From positions 1-53,711 of the forward strand of contig DENB01000050.1 in the NCBI GenBank assembly GCA_002359495.1: a stretch of DNA of 53,711 nt. Reading direction: 5' to 3'. Positions 1 to 8,651 of this stretch are shown here, piece by piece. The stretch's first letter is position 1. Each line of letters opens with the position of its first letter. Made by a program: the position numbers and the translations under genes. This stretch comes from Enterobacteriaceae bacterium UBA2655. Its GTDB lineage: Bacteria; Pseudomonadota; Gammaproteobacteria; Enterobacterales; Enterobacteriaceae. The notes beneath the pieces were generated by a model that was not told where the DNA came from, did no database searches, and saw only the letters and a list, made by a program, of their open reading frames with translations.

Positions 1-10
1 GGAATAAAAT

Positions 11-670
11 ATGGAAATAATCCGCGTAGCCTGTCTTCTTCCATTACTGGCATTGGCGGCCTGTCAGGGGAAAACCTTGCCCGGTACCGCCGCTCATAAC
101 GATGAGCCGAAAGAGTGGACTTTTGATTTTTTCACGCCCAAAGCGTTGCCAGCAGTAGTAACGTTCGCTGTTGTTCAGGATGCAGATGGTACTGTTTATC
201 GCTTTAACACGCTGAACAGTACTCCCGACCTGTCTAAAGTTATCGGTGAGTGGAATGACAAAGACCGTGCACCTGGTGGTTACTGGAATCACGTTAAGCA
301 ACCTCCCAGACATATTATTTTTTGCTGGGACTCGATTATTGATAAAAAAGTGTATGAGACTGTACTGACTATCCCTAAACCCGTGCTGGAGAAAATGCTC
401 AGGCCGGGTGAGCACAGGGATTACCGGGGAAGAACTGCGTATTACGACAGAGTGCAAATTGGTCTGGCACCGGAGGGAAAGGTGGCTGTCTGGCTACAGG
501 GCATAGGATTTGAGCCTAATTATCGCGTAACGCCATCAGTTATGAAAACAGTGTCTGAAGATAAACTGGATATTTGCAAAGGAATAACTAAGAGTGATTT
601 TTCGTATGAATATGACAAAGATATAAAAGATTTTATTAAAGGGAAAAAATATCCTTACGGTAGTTGGTAA
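11..670 (+). CDS. DUF2931-family lipoprotein, possible T6SS lipase immunity protein
   Basis: The 219-residue protein starts with a lipoprotein signal peptide: hydrophobic residues 6-17 and an LAAC lipobox with the lipidated Cys at 18. Residue 19 is Gln, not Asp, which predicts sorting to the outer membrane on the periplasmic face. The rest (WTFDFF near the start, then PGGYWNH and ILFCWDS-like stretches) resembles the DUF2931 family. Members of that family often sit beside T6SS phospholipase effectors, and some act as immunity proteins. A PAAR-DUF2235 effector lies at the far right of this window, but 51 kb away, so pairing with it is inference. GGA at positions 1-2 upstream is compatible with a ribosome site cut by the window edge. 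A strong hairpin follows the stop. Confidence 0.7.
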   Translation: MEIIRVACLLPLLALAACQGKTLPGTAAHNDEPKEWTFDFFTPKALPAVVTFAVVQDADGTVYRFNTLNSTPDLSKVIGEWNDKDRAPGGYWNHVKQPPRHIIFCWDSIIDKKVYETVLTIPKPVLEKMLRPGEHRDYRGRTAYYDRVQIGLAPEGKVAVWLQGIGFEPNYRVTPSVMKTVSEDKLDICKGITKSDFSYEYDKDIKDFIKGKKYPYGSW

Positions 671-681
671 GCAACCTATTT

Positions 682-717
682 AACCCTGGAGGATCTTCCC
701 AAGATTCTCCAAGGGTT
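682..717 (+). terminator. Long hairpin after the DUF2931 lipoprotein gene
   Basis: AACCCT-GGAGGATCTT pairs with AAGATTCTCC-AAGGGTT through about 16 base pairs, with one bulge and one mismatch around a CCC loop. A T-rich stretch follows at 727-732. It lies 12 bases after the stop codon and probably ends the lipoprotein transcript. Confidence 0.6.
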
Positions 718-803
718 TGGCGGTCAATTTTTAGCCTTAACCTGTAACAACTTTCGATAGAAAACTGCCGCTTATATAAGGGATTACCATCGCCACGCCT
801 GTT

Positions 804-850
804 TTTTATACTTTCTCATGCACAGGCTATCCCCATTTTCTGTGGATAAC
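804..850. repeat. Inverted-repeat element, copy 1 (DnaA box, possible recombination site)
   Basis: This 47-bp block recurs in opposite orientation at 46988-47034 with 43 of 47 bases identical; the core at 818-850 matches at 32 of 33. It holds a perfect DnaA box (TTATCCACA on the minus strand, 841-849) and a weaker opposing TGTGCAT half. The core is itself an imperfect palindrome, GGCTATCCCC - 7 bases - GTGGATAACC. It lies about 60 bases beyond the 3' end of a Cre-like recombinase gene. The size, asymmetric spacer and diverged flanks suit a lox-like crossover site, but a DnaA-bound regulatory or origin-like element explains the sequence equally well. Confidence 0.5.
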
Positions 851-911
851 CGCGATCAGGCATTGCGGCTCAAGCCTTCTGCACAAGGGGAGCGGTAGAA
901 CTCCGGCAAAA

Positions 912-1940
912 TCAGCCGCGTTTTTTCTCCATCAAATCCACCATCGCGCCTTTATGCGCATCCACGTTGCGGATATAGCGCATTAGGGTTTCCGGCTTTT
1001 TCCAGGTGCCTTCCTGCATGATTTGCGCCACCGCATAGCCTTGTTTCGCCATATCCTGCGCGGCGCCGACGCGCGCGCTGTGGCCGCTCCAGCCGCTATA
1101 ACGGTTCTTGTTGGTTTTCGGCTCGCCCTGTCCGGCGACGCGCCAGGCGTGTGCGAAAATCGCTTCCAGCGCCGGCGTGCTCAATGGCCGTTCGGTTGTG
1201 ATGACCGCTTTATTGGCGCGATGAACCGGGCAGAACAAAAAAGCGTCCGGCTCACCGGCCAGCCCCGCTGCGGCAATCCACTCGGTCAGGCGCTGTGTTG
1301 AAAGCGAGCTCAGGGCTTTGATCAGCCCCCCGGTCTGCACAATGGTTTTCGTCCAGGCGACATCCAGGATAATACGGCCATCTTCCGCCCGGGTAATATC
1401 GCGCACCCGCAGACGGGAAAGCTCACTGACGCGCAGCAGGGTGCTGTAAGCCACATGCAGAAAAGCCAGATTACGCATCTCCTGCTTACGCGGAGAGTTT
1501 ACCCATAGTTCGTCAAGCGCCATTAAATCGGTTAGCCGGAACGGCACCGCCTGGCCGGTACGCTCGCCAGCGACCACGGCCACGCGGTTAATTTTCTTTA
1601 TGGTACGAAAAACCAGCGGGGAAACGTTAGGCGGCACCAGCCCGGCGTTACGGTGTAACGTCGAAATCAACGACGCGTGCGTGGAGATAGTGGATGAAGC
1701 CCGTCCCGATTCCTGCAAATAGGTCAGATAGTCGCGCAGATCGTCCGACGTCATCGGCAAAAAGCTGCGCCCGTATTCTGCGGCCCAGCGATAACAGATG
1801 CGCATAACGCTCAACAGCTGCCGCCAGGTATTCGGGGAGAAGGCATCTTTGTCCTGTACAAAGGCGCGCAACCTTGCCGTAATATCTTCGTCCGTCTCCA
1901 GTACTGGCAGCAGACTCTCCGAACTGATGATTTCAGCCAT
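912..1940 (-). CDS. Cre-like tyrosine recombinase
   Basis: This 342-residue site-specific recombinase aligns with phage P1 Cre (343 residues) along its whole length. Near-identical stretches include YLTYLQ, NLAFL, TLLR, WSGHSARVGAA, DMA and YIRN. All six Cre catalytic positions can be placed: Arg170, Lys198 (in TKT), His287 and Arg290 (in SGHSAR), Trp313 and nucleophile Tyr322. The protein should therefore be able to cut and rejoin DNA without accessory factors, as Cre does. Cre resolves P1 plasmid dimers at loxP, so a chromosomal homolog suggests descent from a phage-plasmid or large plasmid. No loxP-like 13-8-13 site was seen next to the gene. The candidate target is the inverted 47-bp element just downstream. 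Confidence 0.93.
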   Translation of the reverse strand: MAEIISSESLLPVLETDEDITARLRAFVQDKDAFSPNTWRQLLSVMRICYRWAAEYGRSFLPMTSDDLRDYLTYLQESGRASSTISTHASLISTLHRNAGLVPPNVSPLVFRTIKKINRVAVVAGERTGQAVPFRLTDLMALDELWVNSPRKQEMRNLAFLHVAYSTLLRVSELSRLRVRDITRAEDGRIILDVAWTKTIVQTGGLIKALSSLSTQRLTEWIAAAGLAGEPDAFLFCPVHRANKAVITTERPLSTPALEAIFAHAWRVAGQGEPKTNKNRYSGWSGHSARVGAAQDMAKQGYAVAQIMQEGTWKKPETLMRYIRNVDAHKGAMVDLMEKKRG

Positions 1941-2384
1941 AAACCGCTCTGTTCTCCATCTTTTCCTGTAACAAGCGCTACATCGCTCTTTACATCGCGT
2001 TATTGCGTGCGGTTACTGGCTCGCCTCCCGCAGACCGCTATCTTACCTGTTCCAAAACGCAGCGTCCTGACTTTATATAATCTTCCTCAACGCGGGTTAA
2101 TTTGATCGCGCTACGTGAATTCTGAGATCAAAGCAGCAGCATTACCAAGCCGAATTGACGTAGCGGCGTCATTTCATGAGATGCCTTCGGGCTGTACGAA
2201 AACATGTTGGCCAGAAGAAGATAAGCTTGTAACTTCATATAACGCCAATTATATAAACTTATTTATCGAAGAAGAAAATCGTTACGGATTAGCCGTTCAG
2301 GGGCATAAAGCAGAAGATCAGCGTAAACAATCACCCCACCTGTCGGGCAAGGTGAAAACGGCGTCGCGTTCGTTAAAGAGAAAT
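1941..2384. other. Gene-poor stretch upstream of the recombinase
   Basis: I see no convincing gene here; an open plus-strand frame at 2115-2603 runs into the antisense of the P450 gene and has no family resemblance. The segment holds a direct repeat of TACATCGC (1979-1986 and 1991-1998) about 40 bases upstream of the recombinase start, and a TTTGATC / GATCAAA inverted pair at 2101-2132. Either could be a binding site; both are short enough to arise by chance. Confidence 0.4.
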
Positions 2385-3782
2385 TCAAAGCTGCTCTGGC
2401 CTGCTCTCCCGTTTTTGCAATCTCACCCTGAAATTATCTGGCGCCATAGTAAAAGTGAACTTTTCCGTTACGCTTTCAGCCGCTTGAGACGCTTTAACCT
2501 GAAAGCCGGAATAAAGTGCCTGGAGCGCCATGCATATTTCCATCATAGCAAGCGCTCTTCCCGGACAAAGGCGAGGGCCGCTACCAAATGGCAACATATT
2601 TGAAAAGGATGCGCCGTCACGTTCAATCCAGCGTTCAGGCGTAAAACTTCTGGCATCCTGAAAGCAGCTTTCACTAAGGCCACCGCCATGAAGCATTAAT
2701 AAAACCGGTGTTCCCCGTTTGACGTAAATATCGTTAATAGTCATATCGCTGTGAGGCTCTAAATAAAGCTGCGGCGCTACCGGTTTGAGGCGCATCGCCT
2801 CATACATAACAGCTGTCAACCATGGTAATTGCGGAAGCGGCCACGTCGATTCTTTATCCTGATTCAGTGGAAATGCATTAAACTCCGCAAGCAGTTTCAT
2901 TTCAATGTCAGGGCGCTGAGAAACCAGATAAACTATCCATGCGAGCGTGTTGGCGGTGGTGTCTTCACCTGCCAGCATCAGAGTAACGGCATTCGCCACA
3001 ATATCTTCATCAGACAAAAACGCGTCATTTTTCTGTTCCAGTAGCATGACCTGCAAGATATTTTCTGGTTCATGATGCAAGTGAGGATGGTTTTGTAACT
3101 GCTGCCGTTGATGCGAAATAAACTGCAAAACGGTCTCTTTAAGATATTTCATTGCGGCATCAAAGCGCTTATCGTTTTCTGTTTTGAAAAATCGCCAAAA
3201 GGGAATGGGAGAGCGACAGCGTTGGTGCAAAACAGGAAATATTTCGCGCATGCTTGCTGAGAGTTTATTTTCACCAGCGCCGACAATATTGATATCTTCG
3301 CCAAATGCCAGTAGGGCGATAATATTGGCAGTATAATGCTTGAACTCATCGGTCAGGAAAACATTTTCATTGCCGGCCGCAATCTTATCCAGTCTTACCC
3401 TGAAGCGCTCGGTCAGTTGCCGCATACCCGGCAGGAAATTTTTTAAATTTTTTGGCTGAAAAGCCTGGTCAATTATTTTTCGCTGGTAGCGCCAGCGCTC
3501 GCCTTCAGAGGAAAAAACGCCATTCATACCGGCTTCCTCGAAGACCGAATTAATATTACTGATTCGCCTGAATTTTTCCGGCCGTTCGCTCAATACTTTC
3601 TTAACCACATCGGGATTGGTAATGACCAACGCTTTTTTGGCCCCCAGCCGCAAACGATACAAGGGACCATATTCATCACGCCACTTAATCATCTGTTGAT
3701 GGATATTTGTCTGTTTTAAATAATATACATGACCAAGAATATCATGAGCAGGCGGGGCGGGCAGTTGGTGAAGTTTTCGCAT
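2385..3782 (-). CDS. Cytochrome P450 monooxygenase
   Basis: A 465-residue P450 with every hallmark motif: the I-helix oxygen-binding AGEDTT (271-276), the K-helix ExxR (Glu328-Arg331), a PERW motif, and the heme loop FGSGPRLCPG with the ligand Cys406. It lacks an obvious membrane anchor, so it is probably soluble. P450s use electrons from a ferredoxin or flavodoxin to insert oxygen into an organic substrate. No redox partner gene lies next to it, so chromosomal flavodoxin or ferredoxin reductases would have to serve. The substrate cannot be told from sequence. P450s are sparse in Enterobacterales, and the gene stands alone next to a recombinase, which suggests acquisition. Confidence 0.93.
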   Translation of the reverse strand: MRKLHQLPAPPAHDILGHVYYLKQTNIHQQMIKWRDEYGPLYRLRLGAKKALVITNPDVVKKVLSERPEKFRRISNINSVFEEAGMNGVFSSEGERWRYQRKIIDQAFQPKNLKNFLPGMRQLTERFRVRLDKIAAGNENVFLTDEFKHYTANIIALLAFGEDINIVGAGENKLSASMREIFPVLHQRCRSPIPFWRFFKTENDKRFDAAMKYLKETVLQFISHQRQQLQNHPHLHHEPENILQVMLLEQKNDAFLSDEDIVANAVTLMLAGEDTTANTLAWIVYLVSQRPDIEMKLLAEFNAFPLNQDKESTWPLPQLPWLTAVMYEAMRLKPVAPQLYLEPHSDMTINDIYVKRGTPVLLMLHGGGLSESCFQDARSFTPERWIERDGASFSNMLPFGSGPRLCPGRALAMMEICMALQALYSGFQVKASQAAESVTEKFTFTMAPDNFRVRLQKRESRPEQL

Positions 3783-4300
3783 AGTTCAACTCTGTAATTT
3801 GAATCAATTATGATGGTGACACGAAAAATAGTTGATTAGAAAGGGGTCATATTTTACTTTATCTGCAGCGGCGTTATCACTTTCCGCCTAAAGCCGTCAA
3901 TCTTATCCCTGATTATGTTGCTGGCATTCTAAACCTGTCGAAGCGTCGAGTGAAGTAAATAATAGTCCTTCGCCACACGCGAAATTTATCAGTGTAAATT
4001 AAGCATAAAGCCAGTTTTTACGAAAATACCGTCAGCTTAAGCAAATGACAGTATTTTAACGTTAAAGTTATTTTATTTCAGGCGAATTTACGCCTCGCGC
4101 ATTAACGTTTATTGTTCTGAAAAATGAATAACCATGGTTCGCTTGACAATAACGCCACACCTACTATGCCCTGCGGTTTGCCATAAAAACCGTTTGCCGT
4201 CCCCCCGGAATTAAGCCGCCAGTGCGTTACCCATCACCGCAAATTTGTTATAACGACATAAACTTTTCTAATATTATGGCAACTCCCTGAGGATCTCACC
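3783..4300. other. AT-rich gene-free stretch with a candidate promoter
   Basis: No open frame with coding character was found on either strand. Near the right end, TTGTTA (4247) followed 18 bases later by TAATAT (about 4271) could be the promoter of the downstream metallo-hydrolase gene. A TTGACA at 4143 has no well-spaced -10. The left part must hold the P450 promoter. Confidence 0.35.
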
Positions 4301-5092
4301 ATGATTAAATTATGCAACGCCTGCGGCACTTCCTTTGAAGGTCAGAAAGGCAAAATCACCTGCTGCAAAATCTGTGACGACGAGCGCCAATATGTGCCTC
4401 CTGGCGGACAAAAGTGGATAACGTTTAGCGATCTCTGTAAAACACACGCAAACAAATGGAAACAGCAAGAAGACGGCCTGCTCAGCATCAAGACCGTGCC
4501 GAATTTCGCCATTAATCAGCGCGCTTTTCTACTGCGCAGCGCGCAGGGCAACATTCTTTGGGACTGCATCGCCAATCTGGATGAGGCGACGAAAGCGCTG
4601 GTCGCTTCCCTCGGCGGTCTGCACGCCATCGCCATTTCTCATCCGCATTATTACACCACGATGCAGGAGTGGGCGGAGGCGTTTAACGCACCCATCTACC
4701 TTCACGCCAGCGACAGAGAGTGGATTATGCGCGACAGTCCGGCCATCACGCTTTGGGAAGGCGATGAGCTGGAAATTATGCACTCCGTCAAAATGTTGCG
4801 TCTGGGCGGACACTTTGCCGGGGGCTCAGTTTTGCACTGGAATAAGGGAGAAGGCGTGCTGCTCGCTGGCGATATCCTTCAGGTCACGCCTGGCGCGGAT
4901 GCGGTTTCATTTATGTGGAGCTATCCGAACATGCTGCCCCTTCCTGCCGCTGTGGTGGAGGATATAACGCGTCGCCTTTCCGGAGTCAGCTTTGAGCGGC
5001 TGTACGGGGCATTTGAAGGTCAGGATATCGCTTCGAATGCAAAAGAGATCGTGATGCGTTCAGGAGAGAAATATATTCGCTGCCTGCAATAA
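4301..5092 (+). CDS. MBL-fold metallo-hydrolase with N-terminal zinc ribbon
   Basis: A 263-residue protein with two CxxC pairs at the N-terminus (Cys5/8 and Cys22/25), which probably bind one structural zinc. A metallo-beta-lactamase fold follows: HPH at 114-116, a GGHFAGG segment with His171, and LLAGD with Asp191. The usual HxHxDH motif is altered: HPHYYT lacks the Asp-His pair, so the active site may hold one metal, or activity may differ from glyoxalase- or lactamase-type members. The family is widespread in bacteria without an assigned reaction. A GAGGA ribosome site lies 8 bases before ATG. The gene stands alone and ends at a clear terminator. Confidence 0.82.
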   Translation: MIKLCNACGTSFEGQKGKITCCKICDDERQYVPPGGQKWITFSDLCKTHANKWKQQEDGLLSIKTVPNFAINQRAFLLRSAQGNILWDCIANLDEATKALVASLGGLHAIAISHPHYYTTMQEWAEAFNAPIYLHASDREWIMRDSPAITLWEGDELEIMHSVKMLRLGGHFAGGSVLHWNKGEGVLLAGDILQVTPGADAVSFMWSYPNMLPLPAAVVEDITRRLSGVSFERLYGAFEGQDIASNAKEIVMRSGEKYIRCLQ

Positions 5093-5129
5093 AGCGCCGT
5101 GTTCGCCCAATACCCTTTTCTCCGTAAAT

Positions 5130-5156
5130 AAACCACCGCGATCCGCAGTGGTTTTT
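5130..5156 (+). terminator. Rho-independent terminator after the metallo-hydrolase gene
   Basis: AAACCAC and GTGGTTT pair with an inner GCG/CGC around ATC, followed by a run of six T (5152-5157). It lies between two converging genes and may serve both strands. Confidence 0.75.
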
Positions 5157-5216
5157 TATTCCGCTATCAATGTGGCCTGCTTTCAGGCTAAAAATAGCAA
5201 CAACGGGCGCGCCACC

Positions 5217-6137
5217 TTATTGCTGCAAACTCGCCAAAAACGCTGCCTTCACTTTATCGGCCTGCACCTCCAGGCACAGCGTCTGCTCACGGCATCCGTC
5301 GAAAGGATTAAACCGCGAGCCTAAATGCGTCAGCTTGCGCAACGTCTGCCCGAGGGTAATGCCTTCGGTAACCACTCTCACCGGCGACGTAACCGTGCTG
5401 AAATGCTCAGGATGATTAAGCCAGGCGATGGTCAGCGTATCGTGCAGCGCCATGCCTTCAAATCCCTCGCGTTCCAGGCTGTATTTCAGATATCCCTGCG
5501 AAATCTGGCTCAGTACCTCAACGTTGAGGCTGCGGATCTCATCGCCGGTAATCAATACTTCATGCGTCACGTCCAGCGGCAGGACCACCACCGGCAGCGC
5601 GGAAGAGAGCACCTGGTCGGCCGCGTGCGGATCTTTCCAGATATTGAACTCGCTGTGCGGCGAGACATTTCCGGCGTGGCCGCGCGTGCCGAACGCGCCG
5701 CCCATAACCACCACCTCTTTCACCAGAGGAATAATCTCAGGCGCCAGGTTGATGGCGGTGGCGATGTTGGTCAGCGGGCCGATCGCCACCAGCGTCACGT
5801 CGCCCGGGTGGGCCTTTACCGTATCGATAATAAAGCTTACAGCGTTATCGGCGCGATCGTCAAAGGGGTTCGCCAGCACATCGCCCAATCCGTCGCCGCC
5901 ATGTACGGTGGTGCTGTTGACCATTGGCAGCAAACCCAGCGGACGCGAGCAGCCGCGGTAGATCGGCGCATCCAGACCGATGCGCTGTGAGAACAGTCTG
6001 GCGTTTTTCACCGCCTGGCCCACCGGCACGTTGCCGAATACCGTGGTGATGCCAAGGATCTGCTGGGTTTTCGCCGCATACGCCAGCGCAAAGGCATCAT
6101 CCACGCCGATATCGGTATCGAAAATGATCTTTCTCAT
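5217..6137 (-). CDS. Nucleoside hydrolase (inosine/uridine-preferring family)
   Basis: The 306-residue protein has the calcium- and ribose-binding N-terminal motif DTDIGVDD (7-14), which defines the IU-nucleoside hydrolase family (RihA, RihB, RihC), plus later NIATA and [14 protein letters not shown] segments typical of it. These enzymes split N-ribosyl bonds of nucleosides into base and ribose in the cytoplasm. It is the last gene of a minus-strand unit behind a binding protein and a fused permease/ATPase, with only 7 bases between it and the transporter. The imported compound is therefore probably a nucleoside or another N-ribosyl compound, although that transporter type normally carries polar amino acids. 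Base specificity cannot be called. Confidence 0.92.
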   Translation of the reverse strand: MRKIIFDTDIGVDDAFALAYAAKTQQILGITTVFGNVPVGQAVKNARLFSQRIGLDAPIYRGCSRPLGLLPMVNSTTVHGGDGLGDVLANPFDDRADNAVSFIIDTVKAHPGDVTLVAIGPLTNIATAINLAPEIIPLVKEVVVMGGAFGTRGHAGNVSPHSEFNIWKDPHAADQVLSSALPVVVLPLDVTHEVLITGDEIRSLNVEVLSQISQGYLKYSLEREGFEGMALHDTLTIAWLNHPEHFSTVTSPVRVVTEGITLGQTLRKLTHLGSRFNPFDGCREQTLCLEVQADKVKAAFLASLQQ

Positions 6138-6144
6138 TCAGGCC

Positions 6145-7680
6145 TCATGAGGTCGTTGCGGGCGCGAAATTCACATCCTTCAGGAAGGCATTAATACGCG
6201 GATGGTCGCCGTTGCGCAATGCTTGCGGCGAATCGTCGCAGACCACGCGGCCTTTCTCCATAAATACGATACGATCGGAGACGGTGAAGGCGAAGTTCAT
6301 CTCATGCGTAACGATAATCATGGTAATCCCCTCGTCCGCCAGGTTTTCAATCACCTGTAATACCTCGTTGACCTTCTCCGGGTCGAGCGCCGAGGTCGGC
6401 TCATCGAACAGCATAATTTGCGGACGCATCATTAGCGCACGGGCGATAGCGACGCGCTGCTGCTGGCCGCCAGAAAGCTGGTGCGGATATTTAAACGCGT
6501 GCTCCAGCATCCCGACTTTCTGCAACAACACGCAGGCGTGATGCTTAAGCTCATTAAGCGGGGCCAGGCGATGGTAACGCGGCGCCAGCAGCAGGTTGTT
6601 CATCACCGTCAAATGCGGAAACAGGTTGAAGCTCTGGAACACCATGCCGATGTTCAGCCGGTGTTCGTCATGTTCTATGAAGCGGGGCTTCTGCGCGCCC
6701 TGCTGGCTGAGACGGATAAACGGCTGGTCGTTAATGCGGATTTCGCCGTTATCGATCTGCTCAAGGCCGTTCAGCAGCCGGATCAGAGTGGTTTTGCCGG
6801 AACCGGACGGACCGATCACCGACACCACTTCGCCGGGCTGGATTTGCAGGCTGACCGCGCCCAGCACTTCGACATTGTTATACGCCTTATGCAGTTTCGC
6901 CGCCTGCAGCGCAGGCACCGGATTCTCTGTCGCCGGACGAGCAACGGCAGGCAGCGGCTGCTTCGCCAGCGCCAGCAGCGCGGGATCGACAGCGCGCGCG
7001 GTTTTGCGCTGCGTGACATCGAGATAACGCTCCAGACGCTTCAGCAGAAAGTCGAACACCGTCACGATAAAGACGTAGTAAAACGCCACCGCCGCCATGG
7101 TTTCCATCACCAGGAAGTTCTGTGAATAGAGGCGTTGCCCGACCATCAGGATTTCGGTCAGCGAGATCACCGACACCAGCGAACTGAGCTTAACGATAGA
7201 GATATATTCATTCGCCAGCGACGGCAGCGCCACGCGCAGCGCCTGCGGAATGATGACGCGCCATTGAATGCCGGCATAGCGCAGGCCAAGGGCTCGCGCC
7301 GCCTCCCGCTGGCCTTTCGGGATGGAAAGCAGGCCGCCGCGATGGATCTCGGCGATATAGGCCGTTTCGCTCAGCACCAGCGCAATCAGGCCCGCCCAGA
7401 AGGGATCGCTCAGCACCGCCGACGACGCAGGCAGCGCCTGCGGCATGTTATAAACGAAAATCAACAGCACCAGCAGCGGCAGACTGCGGAACAGCCAGAT
7501 ATAAGCGCGGGCAGGAAGATTGAGCCAAGGCTGCGACGCCTGTTTGCCAAGCGCCAGCACAAAGCCCAGCACGATGCTGAGGCCCCAGCTCAACAGGCTC
7601 AGTTTGATGACGGTCCAGGTCGCCAGCCAGAAGTCTGCGTTGCTCAGCAGACTTAATAAATAGTTCCAGTCAAAAGTCAT
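6145..7680 (-). CDS. ABC transporter, permease fused to ATPase (polar amino acid family)
   Basis: This 511-residue protein fuses two normally separate subunits. Residues about 15-225 are a HisM/GlnP-type permease with several membrane helices and an EAA loop (about 111-133). After a Pro/Ala-rich linker (about 226-255) comes an ABC ATPase with Walker A GPSGSGKT (290-297), signature LSGGQQQR (402-409) and Walker B ending in DEPTSAL (426-432). Two copies would form a complete importer. The binding-protein gene lies 23 bases upstream and a nucleoside hydrolase 7 bases downstream, so all three are probably one operon. Fused permease/ATPases are known in this family but are a minority form. The substrate is not readable from sequence. 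Confidence 0.93.
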   Translation of the reverse strand: MTFDWNYLLSLLSNADFWLATWTVIKLSLLSWGLSIVLGFVLALGKQASQPWLNLPARAYIWLFRSLPLLVLLIFVYNMPQALPASSAVLSDPFWAGLIALVLSETAYIAEIHRGGLLSIPKGQREAARALGLRYAGIQWRVIIPQALRVALPSLANEYISIVKLSSLVSVISLTEILMVGQRLYSQNFLVMETMAAVAFYYVFIVTVFDFLLKRLERYLDVTQRKTARAVDPALLALAKQPLPAVARPATENPVPALQAAKLHKAYNNVEVLGAVSLQIQPGEVVSVIGPSGSGKTTLIRLLNGLEQIDNGEIRINDQPFIRLSQQGAQKPRFIEHDEHRLNIGMVFQSFNLFPHLTVMNNLLLAPRYHRLAPLNELKHHACVLLQKVGMLEHAFKYPHQLSGGQQQRVAIARALMMRPQIMLFDEPTSALDPEKVNEVLQVIENLADEGITMIIVTHEMNFAFTVSDRIVFMEKGRVVCDDSPQALRNGDHPRINAFLKDVNFAPATTS

Positions 7681-7703
7681 GCGTTTACTCCCGCCCGCCA
7701 GAA

Positions 7704-8513
7704 TTACTGTTTCAGTGCCTGAATATCGGCGTCGCCCGGTTCCGCCAGATGATATTTCTGCAGCAGCGTCGTGTACTCGCCGCTGGCTTTAAACGCGGCG
7801 ATGCCGTCGGTAAGCTGCTGTTTGAATTCCGGCGCGGATTTGCTTACGCCCAGTCCGACCAGCACCGGATAGAGCAGAGTATCGGAAGTGACGGCCAGGC
7901 GACCGCGCATTTTCTCCACTACCTGGCTGGCCACGGCGGCGTCGGTCATCTGCACTTCAACTGCGTGCGACAGCAGCGCCTGGGTGGTCTGCGGATCGGT
8001 GGAGTATTCGCTGACGGCGATCGGCTTCAGACCCTGCTTCGCGCAGTAGTCAGTGGAGAGCGCATGCAGTTTTTCCAGCCAGTAGGTGCCCTGCATCGAG
8101 CCGACTTTATGCCCGCACAGCTCTTCCGGCTTTTTCGGCTTAAAGCTGCTGCCCGAAAGCGTAATCAGCGATTCGCCGGTTTTCAGGTAGGGCACCATGT
8201 CGATTACTTTGCTGCGCTCCGGCGTAATAAACAGCGCAGAGGCGATCAGATCGTAACGTTTCGCCTGTAAGCCCGGGATCAGGCTGGTAAAGCGGGTATC
8301 GACATAGCTCGGCTCCAGCTTCATCGCCTTCGCCACGCCATTCATAAATTCGATATCGAACCCGGCCGGCGTTTTGCCGTCAAGGTATTCATAGGGCGGG
8401 AAAGTCAAATCGCTGCCGACCATCAGTTTGCCTTGCGTCATTACGGCAGCCTGCGCGCAGGCTGCCGATAAAAGAGAAACGCCGAGGGTTACGAATTTCA
8501 CCATATTCTTCAT
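7704..8513 (-). CDS. Periplasmic substrate-binding protein, polar amino acid family
   Basis: A 269-residue member of solute-binding family 3. A Sec signal peptide covers about residues 1-22 (KNMVK, hydrophobic core, AQA cleavage site). The mature part carries the family pattern GSDLTFPPYEY, then FDIEFM and IASALFITPERS. It should deliver a small polar solute to the fused permease/ATPase encoded 23 bases downstream. It is the first gene of the minus-strand unit. The 138-base gap to the flavin reductase gene probably holds its promoter. Family members bind amino acids, opines or similar compounds; the nucleoside hydrolase in the operon hints at a nucleoside-like ligand, which is inference. Confidence 0.92.
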   Translation of the reverse strand: MKNMVKFVTLGVSLLSAACAQAAVMTQGKLMVGSDLTFPPYEYLDGKTPAGFDIEFMNGVAKAMKLEPSYVDTRFTSLIPGLQAKRYDLIASALFITPERSKVIDMVPYLKTGESLITLSGSSFKPKKPEELCGHKVGSMQGTYWLEKLHALSTDYCAKQGLKPIAVSEYSTDPQTTQALLSHAVEVQMTDAAVASQVVEKMRGRLAVTSDTLLYPVLVGLGVSKSAPEFKQQLTDGIAAFKASGEYTTLLQKYHLAEPGDADIQALKQ

Positions 8514-8651
8514 TTGCAGGTCGCTCCGGTGTTGGTTTCTGATTTCTCCCCGATTGGTCCGGGGATGATGAATAGTGTTATTAATTCCACAGGACGCAGA
8601 ACCAGGAAATTCGTATTTTCCGCGTCCGGTTATAGGTAAAAAAGGGCCTGC

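Noticed and set aside
1941..2384. loxP-like 13-8-13 site upstream of the Cre-like gene
   Set aside because: P1 has loxP upstream of cre, so I searched here, but found only a short direct repeat and a 7-bp inverted pair with an 18-base spacer.
2115..2603. 162-codon plus-strand frame upstream of and over the P450 3' end
   Set aside because: Its second half is antisense to the P450 gene, and the first half has no family pattern or ribosome site.
4143..4165. TTGACA at 4143 as the promoter of the metallo-hydrolase gene
   Set aside because: No -10 hexamer sits at 16-18 bases; TACTAT is only 13 bases away, and the position is far from the gene start.
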